Assembly: GCA_958510825.1 (NCBI GenBank) | Contig: OY294049.1 | Span: 35,058,774-35,122,773, forward strand | Length of the DNA: 64,000 nt | Direction of reading: 5' to 3' | From: Brachypterus glaber | Taxonomy: Eukaryota > Arthropoda > Insecta > Coleoptera > Kateretidae | Notes under the pieces: generated by a model | The model's database searches: none | What the model saw: the letters and a program-made list of their open reading frames with translations, nothing else | What the model was told of the DNA's origin: nothing | In this document: in pieces, positions 45,201 to 50,790 of the stretch | How positions within the stretch are numbered: the first letter of the stretch is position 1 | How the letters are laid out: each line of letters starts with the position of its first letter | Translations under genes and position numbers: made by a program

Positions 45201-48159
45201 TTCTCAGAAAATATACCTGGAAAAAATTATAATTTTCTGGAATTGTCCTGGAATTTTGTTTGGAAAATACCGTGGGAACCCTGTCTACTTACTGTTATGG
45301 TCTGTTTTTTTACTTTTTGATAAGAACAGATAAAATATAAAGTCGTGTGTTAAAAAAAAAATATTGCATTTCAAAATTTGTCGAAATTTTACATCAGTTT
45401 CTGACAAAGTTGATTTCTGCAAATAAAATATCTGTCCATCATGGAAATTTGTGACCACGATGATTCGAGAAAGCTTTGAGATAAAGAATTCACATATGTT
45501 ACCCTTGTAAGCACAAAACTTCACTTTAAGGCACGTTTATTCATGGAGAAATTATGAAAAAAATGGTCGGATTATTTTGTTAAAACTCACCCAGTATAAA
45601 TTTAAATAAAAAATATGATTTTGATAGAATTTTGACAGCTAATATTTTTTATATATATATTTTTTTTTATATTATTTTTAATGAAACTATACTGTTTTTT
45701 GCGCAAGGGTAAGAACATTTTATATTGCAACGATTTTATTAACATAACAACTTTGAGGTCATACTTAAAATATGTAACACAGTTGGGAGGGTAATGCTTA
45801 GGGTTACGAGGGGGGAGGGGGACTGATGTAGCATTACATAACTTTATTAAAAAAAACAACCAACAAACAATTTTTGTACCCAAATTTTATTTAGCGAGAG
45901 GGGTCTTGCTGCTACCATTACGTATGTATCGGGGGTTACTCGCAGCGTTACGTGGGAGGAGAAGGGTCAAATTTTCGTTATTTTTAAAAAATTTGAATAT
46001 AAACTTTCTTATAGAAACTGTACAACAAATATTACAGTAAAATTATGCTTAAAATACCCCCTATGTATGTGAAATAGGATCCGAAATTTTAACGGGTGAT
46101 TCTACATCATAAAATACGACAAAAAGTTCCTATAAACATGTCTAAAAATTCGTCGCAAGGGAGCTACGCCCCTTTGAAAGTGGCTAAAAAAATCGGTTTT
46201 TATTTAGTAATACAGGAACCCTTTGAGATATTACATAAAAAAGTTACTATTGTTGTAATGCTGTAGGATTAACCGTTTTCAAGAAAAAATCATTTGAAGG
46301 TGAAATTTCACGGTTCGAGGACGAAAAATTAAATAAAAAAATTTGGAAACCCGAAATTTCAATTTAGACATTTATAGGAAGGTTTTGTCACATTTTACGA
46401 TGTAAAGTTTCGGACCCTATTTCAAATACACCCTTTATAGAATTGTACCAGACTTTTTTAAATAATAGTTTTATTTTAAATAACTAAAATCCATTTTTTT
46501 AATAGTTTTCTCGATCGAACTGGAGAAGACCCTGAGAGATCCATCCTGGTACAACAACGTTGCCAATTACAAGTGTCTAGAAGAGCAAGTATGTAAACAG
46601 TTCAGCAATCCAGATCCGTCCAGAAAGTGGAGAGAAGGGGTCAACAAAGGGTCCTTTACGTACCTTTTGTTGGACCCGCGCGTCACTAGCAACTTACCTT
46701 GCAGAGCAGAGTTGATGCAGCCGCAGGAGATTTGGGAAACATTTTTATCAGCTATATTTTATGTTGGTAAGAAATTAAAAAAAATTATATCTACGTTTCA
46801 CTTAATATTTGGGTTTGTTAATGTTTACACATTATGAAACCCGAATGCTTTCGTTTTTCGAATTTGATAGTAATATTCTATTTTCAAGTCAATGGCAGTA
46901 TAATAAATATTTTTCACAAGCGTGCAGAAAAACATCCTTTATATGCAATATTGAAAGTGGCAAAATCTATCATTTTCTTTTACTTCTTTTATAGTTAAAA
47001 AAGCTTTTCATTTTTAACCAAGGTTAGAAATAAATTCATATCTAACCTGTTTTTTGACTTTTGGTTATACCTCATAGATGGTGAAACTATCGCCTTGTCT
47101 GTAAATAGCTGTAGTTTGCGAATAAAATAACCTATTTGTTTATTTCTACCAAAAACAATAAGAAATATTTATTTATATATTATATGGTTCATACCGAGAC
47201 TGATAATAGGAAATAACAACGAGCCACTTATTAAAAATTATTGTTTAGTTGTAATTTATAGTGACGTTAGAAAAAAGTTTTGTAGAAGATCGTTTAAAAT
47301 GGCGAATTTTACGAGGTAATGTGTTATTTATTGCTTGTGAATAAAATTCTGTTCTAACCACATAAGAAAATGACATTTCCAACTATCGAGATGCTAATTT
47401 GGCCTAGGCTGCGCCTCCAAATAGCATCTTTTGAGTTGTAAATGTTAGTAATTAGTGATTATTTTCCACCCGTTCTATGACAGCAGTCGGAAAATGACAG
47501 TCGCTGATTTTACATATCTGCTGTCAGAAAACAAGTAAACGTCAAACACAAAAAGTCAAATTAATAAAATTAATTCTAAGACAATTTTTGCTTTTTAGGA
47601 CTTTCATTATCGTGCACTAAAAGCTCAACTCGCAAACTAATTTTATAGTATACTTTTCTCACACCACAACATTTTTTTTACTATTATTTTACTGAAATAC
47701 AACCGTACAAAAAACACGTGATTTTATTTAAGTATCTTTACGATTTTGTCCCAGAGTTTATTGATGGTATCAATTCTTATTATTCCAGGAAAAGGAAAGC
47801 GATCCAGACCATATTCCCATCTATACGAGGCAGTAGCGCTCTGGAATAAAAACGAATACAAAACCTCCAACAAGAAACTGCAGCACATTCTGGACATCTG
47901 GAAGAACGACACTGGCGTAATATGCGTTCACATATTCCAAAACATCATTCCCGTGGAGGCCTATACACGCGAAGCCGCCATGATAGCTGCGCTAAAACTG
48001 GAGAACGTGCGTAACGCGAAATTGGGGGATTTTTACGGCATAGCGGCAACGTGGCCTCAAAAACAAAAGCGTATGTTTGGAGTGTATATTTTGTATAAGG
48101 CCATGATGATTTTTTTGAACGAGGGAGAAAGACAGTTGTGTCCAAAAGATATAGATTGA
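12144..48159 (+). CDS. ANKLE1: ANKLE1/LEM-3-type ankyrin, LEM and GIY-YIG endonuclease
   Basis: Eight exons join in frame: 12144-12226, 28112-28273, 31537-31781, 41707-42043, 42715-43323, 44594-44817, 46506-46766, 47789-48159, giving 763 residues. Order: ankyrin repeats (about residues 25-155), a long Ser/Asn/Asp-rich linker, a LEM domain (about 500-540, with YDTDTLRKELTLHGFKPGPI), then a GIY-YIG nuclease (about 605-740). In the nuclease, FTYLLLD replaces the GIY motif, FYVGKGKRSRPYSHL carries the YIG motif and the expected Arg, and YTREAAMIAALKL carries the catalytic Glu. In the family (human ANKLE1, worm LEM-3) this enzyme cuts DNA and resolves chromatin bridges at the midbody. The start is chosen because ATG at 12144 opens a short exon whose split glutamine codon (CA/G) continues exactly into exon 2. 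Without transcripts, exon 1 is the least certain part. Confidence 0.9.
12393..13150. repeat. 758-bp foldback element (long inverted arms)
   Basis: Arms of about 370 bp mirror each other from AATAAAATCTTTCATAATGG on the left to CCATTATGAAAGATTTTATT on the right. The inner arms contain CAACATAGTTGGGAAGTTAT and its inverse. Only a short centre near 12775 is unpaired. There is no coding capacity. It sits 167 bp into ANKLE1 intron 1. A decayed relative follows at 13150-13270. Confidence 0.9.
14202..14698 (-). repeat. 3' LTR of the Gypsy element
   Basis: It matches the 5' LTR base for base as far as I can read, and starts immediately after the polypurine tract at 14699-14711. Confidence 0.95.
14699..14711 (-). 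other. Polypurine tract
   Basis: AAGGGGGGGTAGA abuts the TGTGG start of the 3' LTR, the normal plus-strand primer position. Confidence 0.85.
14814..18146 (-). CDS. pol: Pol of the Gypsy element (protease, RT, RNase H, integrase)
   Basis: The pol frame is open from just after a TGA at 18147-18149, 1,110 residues to the TGA at 14814, so it is probably made only by -1 frameshift from gag. The first later GTG, at 17906, lies inside the protease and is not a credible start. Order: aspartic protease with LVDSGSE (17922-17942), reverse transcriptase with YIDD (16881-16892), RNase H (CDSSDVGLGAQLFQ, later LSDNRALSYL), then integrase. Integrase has a His-His-Cys-Cys zinc motif (YHAGMGHFG... and CQIC), DDE residues in LDFYGPL, TDHGTQF and PSERIMKEL, and a C-terminal GPY/F-type module (EGPYKI). 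All key residues are present and no stop or shift interrupts the frame. Confidence 0.95.
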   Translation of the reverse strand, partial: GKLIFPKDISSVSLGNISTTAKPNLTNFVNNPKSELQKCDFNHQPILSDISRTPVITININHTNYPCLVDSGSECCAFSTVVENSVTSMSIPMFPVNGIRVSGAFRNKNRKVTHQALVSFSLEDEVFDFEMLYIPDLVFPVILGCDFLRTFKVSISLEQECIFIKHNNKVLTIPETKTLHTYTALEDSPLTKVCAISKSPPIMQPDHYYQVSDEDIDAVVRETPLSPEQKAKFRHLLRKHKSVFSEKPGLTSEYVHSITLFDYTPFNQKSYPIPIAHRPAVDAEIQRMLDFNIIERTSSSAFSSPLCTAVRKNGTVRVCLDARKLNSVMEPDTELPNKIQELLQTLPPEVRTISSLDMTNGYWQVQLRPEDRKYTGFLYNGKSYHFKVLPFGLKTAVSSFTRAMSVILGPEFSEFIRIYIDDVLVLSSGVDAHLQHLDSVLSRFAQTGFTLRLNKCKFFRKEIQFLGYILSESGLQSDSSRVSAIVNYPVPQNVKQLQAWLGLTNYDRVFCENYATVAEPLFSLLRKKTKWTWGPAQAQAFNNLKELIKQEVLLFHPIFSLPFWVQCDSSDVGLGAQLFQIVNGHKKVVAYASRVLLPRERAYCSSEKEALSVVWALEKWRVFLIGRHFYCLSDNRALSYLNTCRLLTPRLSRWCLSLQDFDFTIKHVAGKDNIVADTLSRYPSSRLPTPYDRCFKILGQTIQLDSVFCRNLNSLPEDQRNDPKLFQIREKVQQDPEAHPRFVMHEDILYIRQSEGEPYLLCVPKNRIPDFIRAYHAGMGHFGVFKTHAGIKREVWWQNMARDIKQELKACQICQLVKSGPLPNPPLKAIIPEAPGELVALDFYGPLPRSRGSVEYICVVLDVFSKFVTLYPLKNATCKNTLKKLQEDYFIKYSIPKAILTDHGTQFTADLWSATLEPLGIKVIKSSVRHPCSNPSERIMKELSRLFRTFCHDRHTRWALEIDKFANFLNNITHLSTGYSPKELHLGESPDLPLREILNFPVDTKNLDNHVKLYFAKESLLSSALRRNAHTHSRKLATFHVGDKVLLRANPTSSAIEGRIKKWMLLYEGPYKIKKIIDLSTYILSNPEDENERGMFHACHLKKYNPESEL
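18103..18146 (-). promoter_or_regulatory. Programmed -1 ribosomal frameshift signal (gag to pol)
   Basis: In element orientation the heptamer G GGA AAC (18146-18140) is phased exactly as X XXY YYZ in the gag frame, followed at once by the gag TAA. After 8 nt (TAATTTTT) comes a perfect 10-bp hairpin, CCTAAAGATA (18131-18122) with TATCTTTAGG (18112-18103) and a 9-nt loop. Slipping one base back gives GGG AAA CTA and the open pol frame. Heptamer, spacer length and stem are all canonical. A pseudoknot was not tested. Confidence 0.92.
18137..19399 (-). CDS. gag: Gag of the Gypsy element (420 aa)
   Basis: The ATG at 19399 is the first good start after the 102-base leader. The N-terminal half is Pro/Ser/Thr-rich and disordered-looking. 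Residues 156-159 are PPAY within RPPPAYSS, a PPxY late-domain-type motif. Residues about 195-360 form the only globular region, with aromatic-rich helices (for example FNDFNAFKNSFIDNFWGF), and are probably the capsid domain. The C-terminus is Ser/Asn-rich with an NIDNISDNIDN repeat and no Cys after residue 346, so no CCHC zinc knuckle is present. The stop TAA lies directly after a GGGAAAC slippery site leading into pol. The family role is assembly of the virus-like particle. Confidence 0.93.
   Translation of the reverse strand: MPIDHSPTNGKTRSGNSYRGPRREQSLDFLGFEGGSEALASALPTTTAVSTTSSHVTRVQPVLTAGMSTTSLQEQPPPLSPQVTQHQQNNQGIYIPISHSPPTMATLPSNASGVGPQRFEHTTSTGAVPRRNYSGASSNLSYNLPYYHVDLPHRPPPAYSSLNVNNNFPSLPPQGYNTNSYVQVPQNAQPCIPVQIPSAETLSSIKKLLPVFSENGEIHPCDFINRLEKTLQNYNIPFHMFSPELPDLFIGPSKHWIQALLYNFNDFNAFKNSFIDNFWGFSQQNKVKLQLDLGKYNRTTSYSNYFLGQVSKARFLNPPYLERELIAIISRHFPPTISCSLIGSRCIAEVLERLRLADSFETVNMRHSSSSSAQPSSQPAVVPHRNFSNKNFNKNISHIQIDNIDNISDNIDNLEQNEGN
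19481..19498 (-). other. Primer-binding site
   Basis: In element orientation TGGCACTCACCGTGAGGC lies two bases after the 5' LTR, as expected for a tRNA 3'-end match. I do not assign the tRNA. Confidence 0.7.
19501..19997 (-). repeat. 5' LTR of the Gypsy element
   Basis: In element orientation it begins TGTGGTAAAAC and ends CAACATA. The final TA is present in both LTRs, so I include it; counting it also makes the CTAG target duplication exact. It should carry the element's promoter and poly(A) site. Confidence 0.95.
20002..21211. other. ANKLE1 intron 1, no recognised gene
   Basis: AT-rich sequence after the retrotransposon. It holds a GCGCCGCAGGCAAA motif (20122) also seen at 9590 and 9673. 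No coding region is supported. Confidence 0.5.
21212..21931. repeat. 720-bp foldback, GTCGTGTGATACATCATTTT family
   Basis: The left arm runs from CAGAGAGGTCCAAAAGTCACC through GTGTGATACATCATTTTAAAG; the right arm is its inverse ending GGTGACTTTTGGACC. Partial members occur at 26461-27050, 31120-31400 and 58700-59190. Confidence 0.9.
21970..22250. repeat. Dispersed GTCAGGGAAAAATCAGGGAA repeat
   Basis: A TACAGAGTGTCCACAAGTCAGGG start and CCTGTGGTCCCCCTG end are shared with 22805-22960, 25670-25955 and the first 120 bases of the window. Confidence 0.75.
22282..22630 (-). mobile_element. Possible 5'-truncated non-LTR retrotransposon tail
   Basis: On the minus strand a short open stretch (KGVKLSDKDVFLIKELVSAY and on) runs to a stop and is followed by an (AAATA)n-type tail at 22280-22325, a usual LINE 3' end. 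The family is not recognised. Confidence 0.4.
22805..22960. repeat. Second copy of the GTCAGGGAAA dispersed repeat
   Basis: It has the same TACAGGGTGCCCACAGGTCAGGG start as 21970-22250. A poly-G run interrupts it at 22961-22975. Confidence 0.7.
23400..23830. repeat. Diverged copy of the 43374-43993 foldback family
   Basis: It contains TTAATTAATAACTCTGGTGCC, AGCGACGAGGTTTTGCATGT and TTGTAATACCGTACGATTAAC, each matching landmarks of the family in the same order. Confidence 0.55.
23838..23990. repeat. Hairpin element with GC-rich tip
   Basis: The tip GGGGCATCGCCC-TTCA-GGGGCGATGTCCC is flanked by AAATAATTAC/GTAATTATTTT and further by CATGAAAATTTGCTGTC/GACAGCAAATTTGAATG. Confidence 0.75.
24890..25000. 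repeat. Short foldback MITE
   Basis: AAGCTCGCATAAGAACATAA on the left is mirrored by TTATGTTCTTATGCAAGCTT on the right, with a loop of about 50 bp. Confidence 0.8.
25670..25955. repeat. Third copy of the GTCAGGGAAA dispersed repeat
   Basis: It shares AATCAGGGAAAATTATTACTAAAACAAG-type sequence (split here by small changes) and ends GTGATCACCCTG. Confidence 0.65.
26461..27050. repeat. Diverged foldback of the 21212-21931 family
   Basis: GGTCGCATGATACATAATTT on the left is mirrored by GATGTATCACAGAACCCCCC on the right. Confidence 0.7.
27686..27893. repeat. Foldback, arms about 90 bp
   Basis: GAAAAAGATGAAAGTCGCTTG on the left mirrors CAAGCGACTTGCATCTTTTT on the right, and CACTACTATATTTC mirrors GAAATATCGTAGTG. 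Confidence 0.85.
28112..28273 (+). CDS. ANKLE1: ANKLE1 exon 2: ankyrin repeats
   Basis: Acceptor TTATTTTCAG ends at 28111, donor GTAAGT at 28274. It encodes IKTLLVEKGADPNL and GISPFHLAIG, then HGGNPNI. Confidence 0.9.
28297..28675. repeat. Foldback directly downstream of ANKLE1 exon 2
   Basis: GGGTGAGTTTTATTAAAGTCCACCC is mirrored by GGGTGGACATAAATAAAACTCGCCC, and TATAAAATGGCGGATTTAT by ATAAATCCGCCATTTTATA. A partial relative lies at 44335-44492, just before exon 6. Confidence 0.85.
28954..29468. repeat. 515-bp foldback with GGCGCCTTTTCACGG ends
   Basis: GGCGCCTTTTCACGGAGCAAT on the left mirrors ATTGTTCCGTGAAAAGGCGC on the right, and TTTGGTGCTATGCAA mirrors TTGCATAGCACCAAA. Between them is unrelated AT-rich DNA with no supported gene. 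Confidence 0.85.
29540..29720. repeat. Foldback rich in GTAGAGAYGTAAAAGAG units
   Basis: CTCTATTCTTTTACGTGTCT-type units on the left are mirrored by AGAGACGTAAAATGGTAGAG on the right. A similar hairpin is at 37433-37553. Confidence 0.7.
29923..30394. repeat. 236-bp tandem duplication
   Basis: Two abutting copies (29923-30158 and 30159-30394) begin ACATTTTGATCTAGGGTC and appear identical, which implies a recent duplication in ANKLE1 intron 2. Confidence 0.93.
30790..31110. repeat. Half copy of the 35302-36205 foldback family
   Basis: It shares AAAGGGTAGTAGTGGATGGT, TAGTTTTTCACCGGGTGATTTGC and TTGTTAAGGAGGAAATTTC with that element. Confidence 0.75.
31120..31400. repeat. Partial copy of the GTGTGATACATCATTTT foldback family
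   Basis: TGGGGGGGATTTTTTTTAAT and GGTCGTGTGATACATCATTT match the left arm at 21212-21931. It ends about 140 bp before ANKLE1 exon 3. Confidence 0.75.
31537..31781 (+). CDS. ANKLE1: ANKLE1 exon 3: ankyrin repeats
   Basis: Acceptor CGTTACAG ends at 31536, donor GTAAGT at 31782. It encodes DGLTPIHIAAAWGRLEILQL and MKTALHYAKEENFKECLELL. Confidence 0.93.
31850..32155 (+). pseudogene. Non-LTR retrotransposon RT fragment (3' end)
   Basis: Translation gives YGIVFWGQSTNVQEVFALQK then SCRGYFRRNNILTLIGVYIY and ELLMFMYKN, typical of the C-terminal part of insect LINE reverse transcriptases. It is truncated at its 5' end and sits in ANKLE1 intron 3. Confidence 0.75.
32270..32308. repeat. TATACG microsatellite
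   Basis: About six units of TATACG with one TATATG variant, nearly self-complementary. Confidence 0.85.
32692..33985 (+). pseudogene. 5'-truncated LINE with partly open RT C-terminus
   Basis: Upstream remnants encode LGVYFDEQLTFKFHI, and the stretch 33284-33805 stays open for 173 residues: SVYMSLVRSNLEYCSAVW, PYYHNDIYSLEKVQNKFLRF and KSHLFRVLP, the post-catalytic part of CR1/Jockey-like reverse transcriptases. It ends in an (AAATA)-rich tail at 33978-33995. The catalytic FADD region is missing, so it is a dead copy, not a host gene. Confidence 0.8.
34209..34993. repeat. 785-bp foldback with GGGCTCGAGAGAAC arms
   Basis: CTGGGTATGTATTCTCGGGC-TCGAGAGAAC on the left mirrors GTTCTCTCGAGCCCAAGAAT-AGATACCC on the right. 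Arms are short (about 30 bp) relative to the interior. Confidence 0.7.
35302..36205. repeat. 904-bp foldback
   Basis: Long mirrored arms contain AGGGTAGTAGTGGATGGTAAC/GTTACCATCCACTACTACCC, TTTTCACCGGGTGATTTGC and GTGGTTATGAGCAAACTTGT with inverses. There are only short open frames, so it is non-autonomous. Confidence 0.88.
36240..37120. other. AT-rich intronic DNA, nothing recognised
   Basis: I see homopolymer-rich sequence and short direct repeats only. No gene or bounded element is supported here. Confidence 0.5.
37433..37553. repeat. Short hairpin MITE
   Basis: ATGTAAAAGAGTAGATGAATCGCCAAAC is mirrored by the GTTTGGCTATTTATCTACTC-TTTTACAT end, with inner GGGGTGTGATA/TATCACACCCC. Confidence 0.8.
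37745..38045. repeat. Dispersed element related to 11625-11790 and 47455-47680
   Basis: It shares TTATTTTCCACCCGTT, ACGTCAAACACAAAA and AATTAATAAAATTAATT with 47455-47680, and the GTAGGAAAAACAGTATACG...GTACTCGGTGCGTAAT half with 11625-11790. Confidence 0.75.
38481..39236. mobile_element. Non-autonomous DNA element with CCCAGGTAGCAA terminal inverted repeats
   Basis: The ends CCCAGGTAGCAA and TTGCTACCTGGG are perfect inverted repeats. The sequence TTCACGTGAATGTCATGTTA occurs near 38680 and again near 39205, as a subterminal repeat. It is 756 bp with no transposase. I could not define a target duplication, so the superfamily is open. Confidence 0.7.
39600..40200 (-). pseudogene. LINE fragment with RNase H and terminal zinc motif
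   Basis: On the minus strand 40195-40050 encodes WVPGHEGVEGNEAAESLARE, the end of an RNase H domain, and about 39870-39790 encodes CRLCSEAAETAEHIKC, the CCHC-like motif found after RNase H in I-clade and related LINEs. Frameshifts separate the parts. It is antisense in ANKLE1 intron 3. Confidence 0.78.
40340..40440. repeat. Hairpin with GCCGAAGATAACATAT arms
   Basis: GCCGAAGATAACATATCGTTTTTTT is mirrored by AAAAAACTATATGTTATCTTCGGC. Confidence 0.75.
41707..42043 (+). CDS. ANKLE1: ANKLE1 exon 4: linker
   Basis: Acceptor TTTGCAG ends at 41706, donor GTAAGG at 42044. It encodes a charged linker with TTEYVMNWFNKHVDQN and a Ser/Glu-rich end. Confidence 0.88.
42320..42640. repeat. Half copy of the 51942-53240 foldback family
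   Basis: It contains AAAAATCGTGGTCACCG, GGGCAAGGGCCATGGTTTCC and TTTGTAGGTCGTTCGAATAAA, in the same order as the right arm of that element. It fills most of ANKLE1 intron 4. Confidence 0.8.
42715..43323 (+). CDS. ANKLE1: ANKLE1 exon 5: low-complexity linker
   Basis: Acceptor TATTTCAG ends at 42714, donor GTAAGA at 43324. Its middle is an Asn/Asp/Ser/Lys-rich run of NDASK-like units (KNDASKNDATKKD and later copies), presumably disordered and length-variable. Confidence 0.88.
43374..43993. repeat. 620-bp foldback in ANKLE1 intron 5
   Basis: TATACACGGTGTATTTGAAG on the left is mirrored by TTCAAATACACCATGTATA on the right. Inner pairs include GTTCCTATAAACATATGTCT and its inverse. Confidence 0.9.
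44335..44492. repeat. Partial relative of the 28297-28675 foldback
   Basis: GACCGGAAGTGAAACAAAAA, AATCCGCCATTTTATAGCCA and GGGTGGACATAAATAAAAC match its right half. It lies 101 bp before ANKLE1 exon 6. Confidence 0.8.
44594..44817 (+). CDS. ANKLE1: ANKLE1 exon 6: LEM domain
   Basis: Acceptor TTATTCAG ends at 44593, donor GTAGGT at 44818. It contains DTLRKELTLHGFKPGPITV and VYVKQLRRLKKEP, the two-helix LEM signature that binds barrier-to-autointegration factor in relatives. Confidence 0.92.
46058..46440. repeat. Copy of the 43374-43993 foldback family in ANKLE1 intron 6
   Basis: It contains AAATAGGATCCGAAATTTTAA, GTTCCTATAAACATGTCTAA and the inverse end TTCGGACCCTATTTCAAATACACC. It ends 65 bp before exon 7. 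Confidence 0.85.
46506..46766 (+). CDS. ANKLE1: ANKLE1 exon 7: start of GIY-YIG nuclease
   Basis: Acceptor TTTTAATAG ends at 46505, donor GTAAGA at 46767. It encodes GSFTYLLLDPRVTSNLP and ends FLSAIFYVG, with the YIG-equivalent YVG as the last residues before the intron. Confidence 0.93.
47455..47680. repeat. Dispersed element fragment in ANKLE1 intron 7
   Basis: TTATTTTCCACCCGTT, ACATATCTGCTGTCAGAAAA and ACGTCAAACACAAAA match 37745-37900. Confidence 0.75.
47789..48159 (+). CDS. ANKLE1: ANKLE1 exon 8: nuclease core and C-terminus
   Basis: Acceptor ATTCCAG ends at 47788; it reads to TGA at 48157-48159. It encodes KGKRSRPYSHLYEA, VICVHIFQNIIPVEAYTREA and LGDFYG. The Glu in YTREA is the expected metal-binding residue. 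Confidence 0.93.
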
Positions 48160-48186
48160 GTAAAAGGCGGACGAATTATATCTCTA

Positions 48187-48192
48187 AATAAA
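48187..48192 (+). terminator. Candidate ANKLE1 poly(A) signal
   Basis: AATAAA begins 28 bases after the stop codon. It is close, but functional distances that short occur; further A-rich hexamers follow near 48400-48690. Confidence 0.4.
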
Positions 48193-48959
48193 TCTTATCA
48201 GTTAAACGTTTAAACTACGGGTTGTTTTTAATGATAGGTCTAGAACATTTCGAATTATTAAGTAGAGAACGTTAGGGAAAATATTCTGGTAGCTGCGATA
48301 AAATTCAAAAAACGTTGTTTTTAATGATAGGCCTAGACTAGTTCCTTTCTGATAAAATTTAAAAAACTAAAAAATATACTTTTATTAGCAATACCAATAA
48401 AATTTTAAAATAGCGTCTAAGTTGCAACGCATCTTTTTCTGCATTTTCCTTAAAAAAAAAATCACGTGCCTTAAAATGTTACCCAATCAAAAATATGTAT
48501 GAGTAAATACCGTAAAGATAAAATGTTTATACTATGTATAAAAATAATATTTATGAAAAATTACTTCAGTAATTTTAGCAATACTTTTAAGTAAAAAATC
48601 TAGTCCTTTTTGTGTAATGTACTGTTAATCATTTTTATATAAATATACAAATGTAGATATTTAATATAGTATTTTTAATAAAAAAAATTGTATAAAAATA
48701 TAATGTCCGATTTATTTAATTAATAATCCTGCCCCTAGCGGAATATTGGGATTTCCAAAAAAAAAAATTAAAATATTTTTGTTCAGCAGCGAAGTAAATG
48801 TTTTTAGAACGCGTTTAAATAGGCTCCGCCTTTAGGACACGTGTGAGCGACCCGACTCTCGCTCTTATATAAAAAACAAGCCGTTAGTTAGTTAGTTAAA
48901 AACATAAAAAAAAGTCCCTTTACTAACCTTGTTTAATAGTTTCCCCACAATCAAGGGGA

Positions 48960-50080
48960 TAAGGGAGTATTTTTTTTATTTTGATTTTCGATATCAATAA
49001 AGAACATTTCTGCCAAATATCGAGACCGTAAAGTAAGAGGTAAGTTAAGAGATAAGCAAACTTTTTAAAAATGTCTAATCTTTAAATTTTTTACCCCTTA
49101 AAACCAAAATATCACGATTTTTACACCCTTAGGGATCAAATATCGAAAAATCCTGAAACGTGTATCTTTTTGATTTTGATAAAGAAACATTTTTGCTAAA
49201 TATGAAGATTCTAGATTAAGAGGTCTCTGAGATACGCACACTTTAAAAAAAAACTTTTAACCTCCGTTTCACCCCCTTAGAACATTTTTCCCAAATATGA
49301 AGACTTGATTAAGAAAGAGGTGTATGAGATACGCAACTTATAAAAAAAAATTCAACCCCCATTTTACCCCTTAGCGTTCGAATATCGAAAATTCCTACAA
49401 CATGTGTCTTTTAGATTTCGATAAAGAACATTTTTGCAAAATATGAAGATTGTAGATCAAGAGGTCTCTGAGATACGCACACTTAAAAAAAAAACTTTCA
49501 TCCCCTTAGGGGTCAATTATCGAAAATTCCTGAAACACGGATCTTTTTAATTTCGATAAAGAACATTTTTGCCAAATATGAAGATTGTAGATTAAGAGGT
49601 CTCTGAGATACGCACACTTTAAAAATGTCTAATATAAAATAATTAACCCCTTATGATATAAAGATTTTACCACTTTAGGGGTCGAATATCGAAAAATCCT
49701 GAAACACGTATCTTTTCGATTTCAATAAAGAACATTTTTGCCAAATATGAAGATTGTAGATCGAGGTCTCTGAGATACGTACACCTAAAAAAAAAACTTT
49801 CAAATCCCGTTTCATCCCCTTAGGGGTCGAATATCGAAAATTCCTGAAACACTTACCTTTTCGATTTCGATAAAGAACATTTTTGCCAAATATGAAGATT
49901 CTAGATTAAGAGGTGTCTGAGATAGGCGAACTTTTTGAAAACCTTTCGACCCCCGTTTCACCCCCTTAACGGTTGAATTTTGAAAAACCGCTTCTTACAT
50001 GATAAAAGGAACAAACTGTACAAATTCCAAGTTTCTAGGTCCAGGGGGTTTGGGCTGGCCGTATTGTGCTGAAGTGAGTT
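48960..50080. repeat. Tandem array, about seven diverged units
   Basis: The phrase GATAAAGAACATTTTTGCCAAATATGAAG (in parts of 20 or fewer identical bases) recurs near 48997, 49180, 49278, 49421, 49555, 49722 and 49868, each followed by AGAGGTCTCTGAGATACGCA-type sequence. Spacing varies from about 100 to 185 bp. It is non-coding and lies downstream of ANKLE1. Confidence 0.85.
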
Positions 50081-50790
50081 AGTTAGGATTTTATATAATA
50101 GATTACCTCTATTTTTTTAACATAAGGCATAGCTGAATAATGTATTCGGTTTACAGTAAGGGTTTGATTGTAAAAAGATACAGCGCGTTTAATTGTTGAT
50201 TAGACATCGGCATAAGTGTCTCGATGATATGTATGTGTTGTTGCAATGTCTAATCGAAGATTAAACATGCTGTATAATAGAGTCTGATTTAAATAATGTA
50301 CAATTAAAATATATTTTTCAATAAATGACTTAAAAGAATATAAAATATAAATAGTGCTGTTTACATAATATATATGGAATGGTATAATTCAAACAAAATT
50401 ATTTATAAGATTAATAATAACACTAGGCATTTAAAGTCGATAAACAAAACTTCAGTCTGGGCAAACAAAAATGACATAAAGTTATATGTTGCCAGAAGAG
50501 ATGCTGACTGTTGCTTATAGATTTTAAAATCATAAAAAGTGAACAACATTTTAAAATTGATAACCCTATATTTACAATAATACGCATAATATTTGTATAA
50601 GTATAACAATATAGTAAAAGTACGGTTATTTATAAAATTGAAATAGTACTAGTCATGTGTAATAAAAATTGACTACTCCAATAAAAATATGAAAGTTTAC
50701 AAATACACACAAAAAATCGGATAAATTAAATAAAATCGTGAAAATAATGACGTTTCTGAGAAGAGAAGAGTCAAAATTCGGTTTATTTTA
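50080..50790. other. Intergenic AT-rich DNA, nothing recognised
   Basis: A small inverted pair (CGCGTTTAATTGTTGATTAGACAT near 50187 and its diverged inverse near 50250) is the only structure seen. Confidence 0.5.

Noticed and set aside
48960..50080. CRISPR array
   Set aside because: Unit spacing is irregular, the spacers are themselves repeated, and the genome is eukaryotic.
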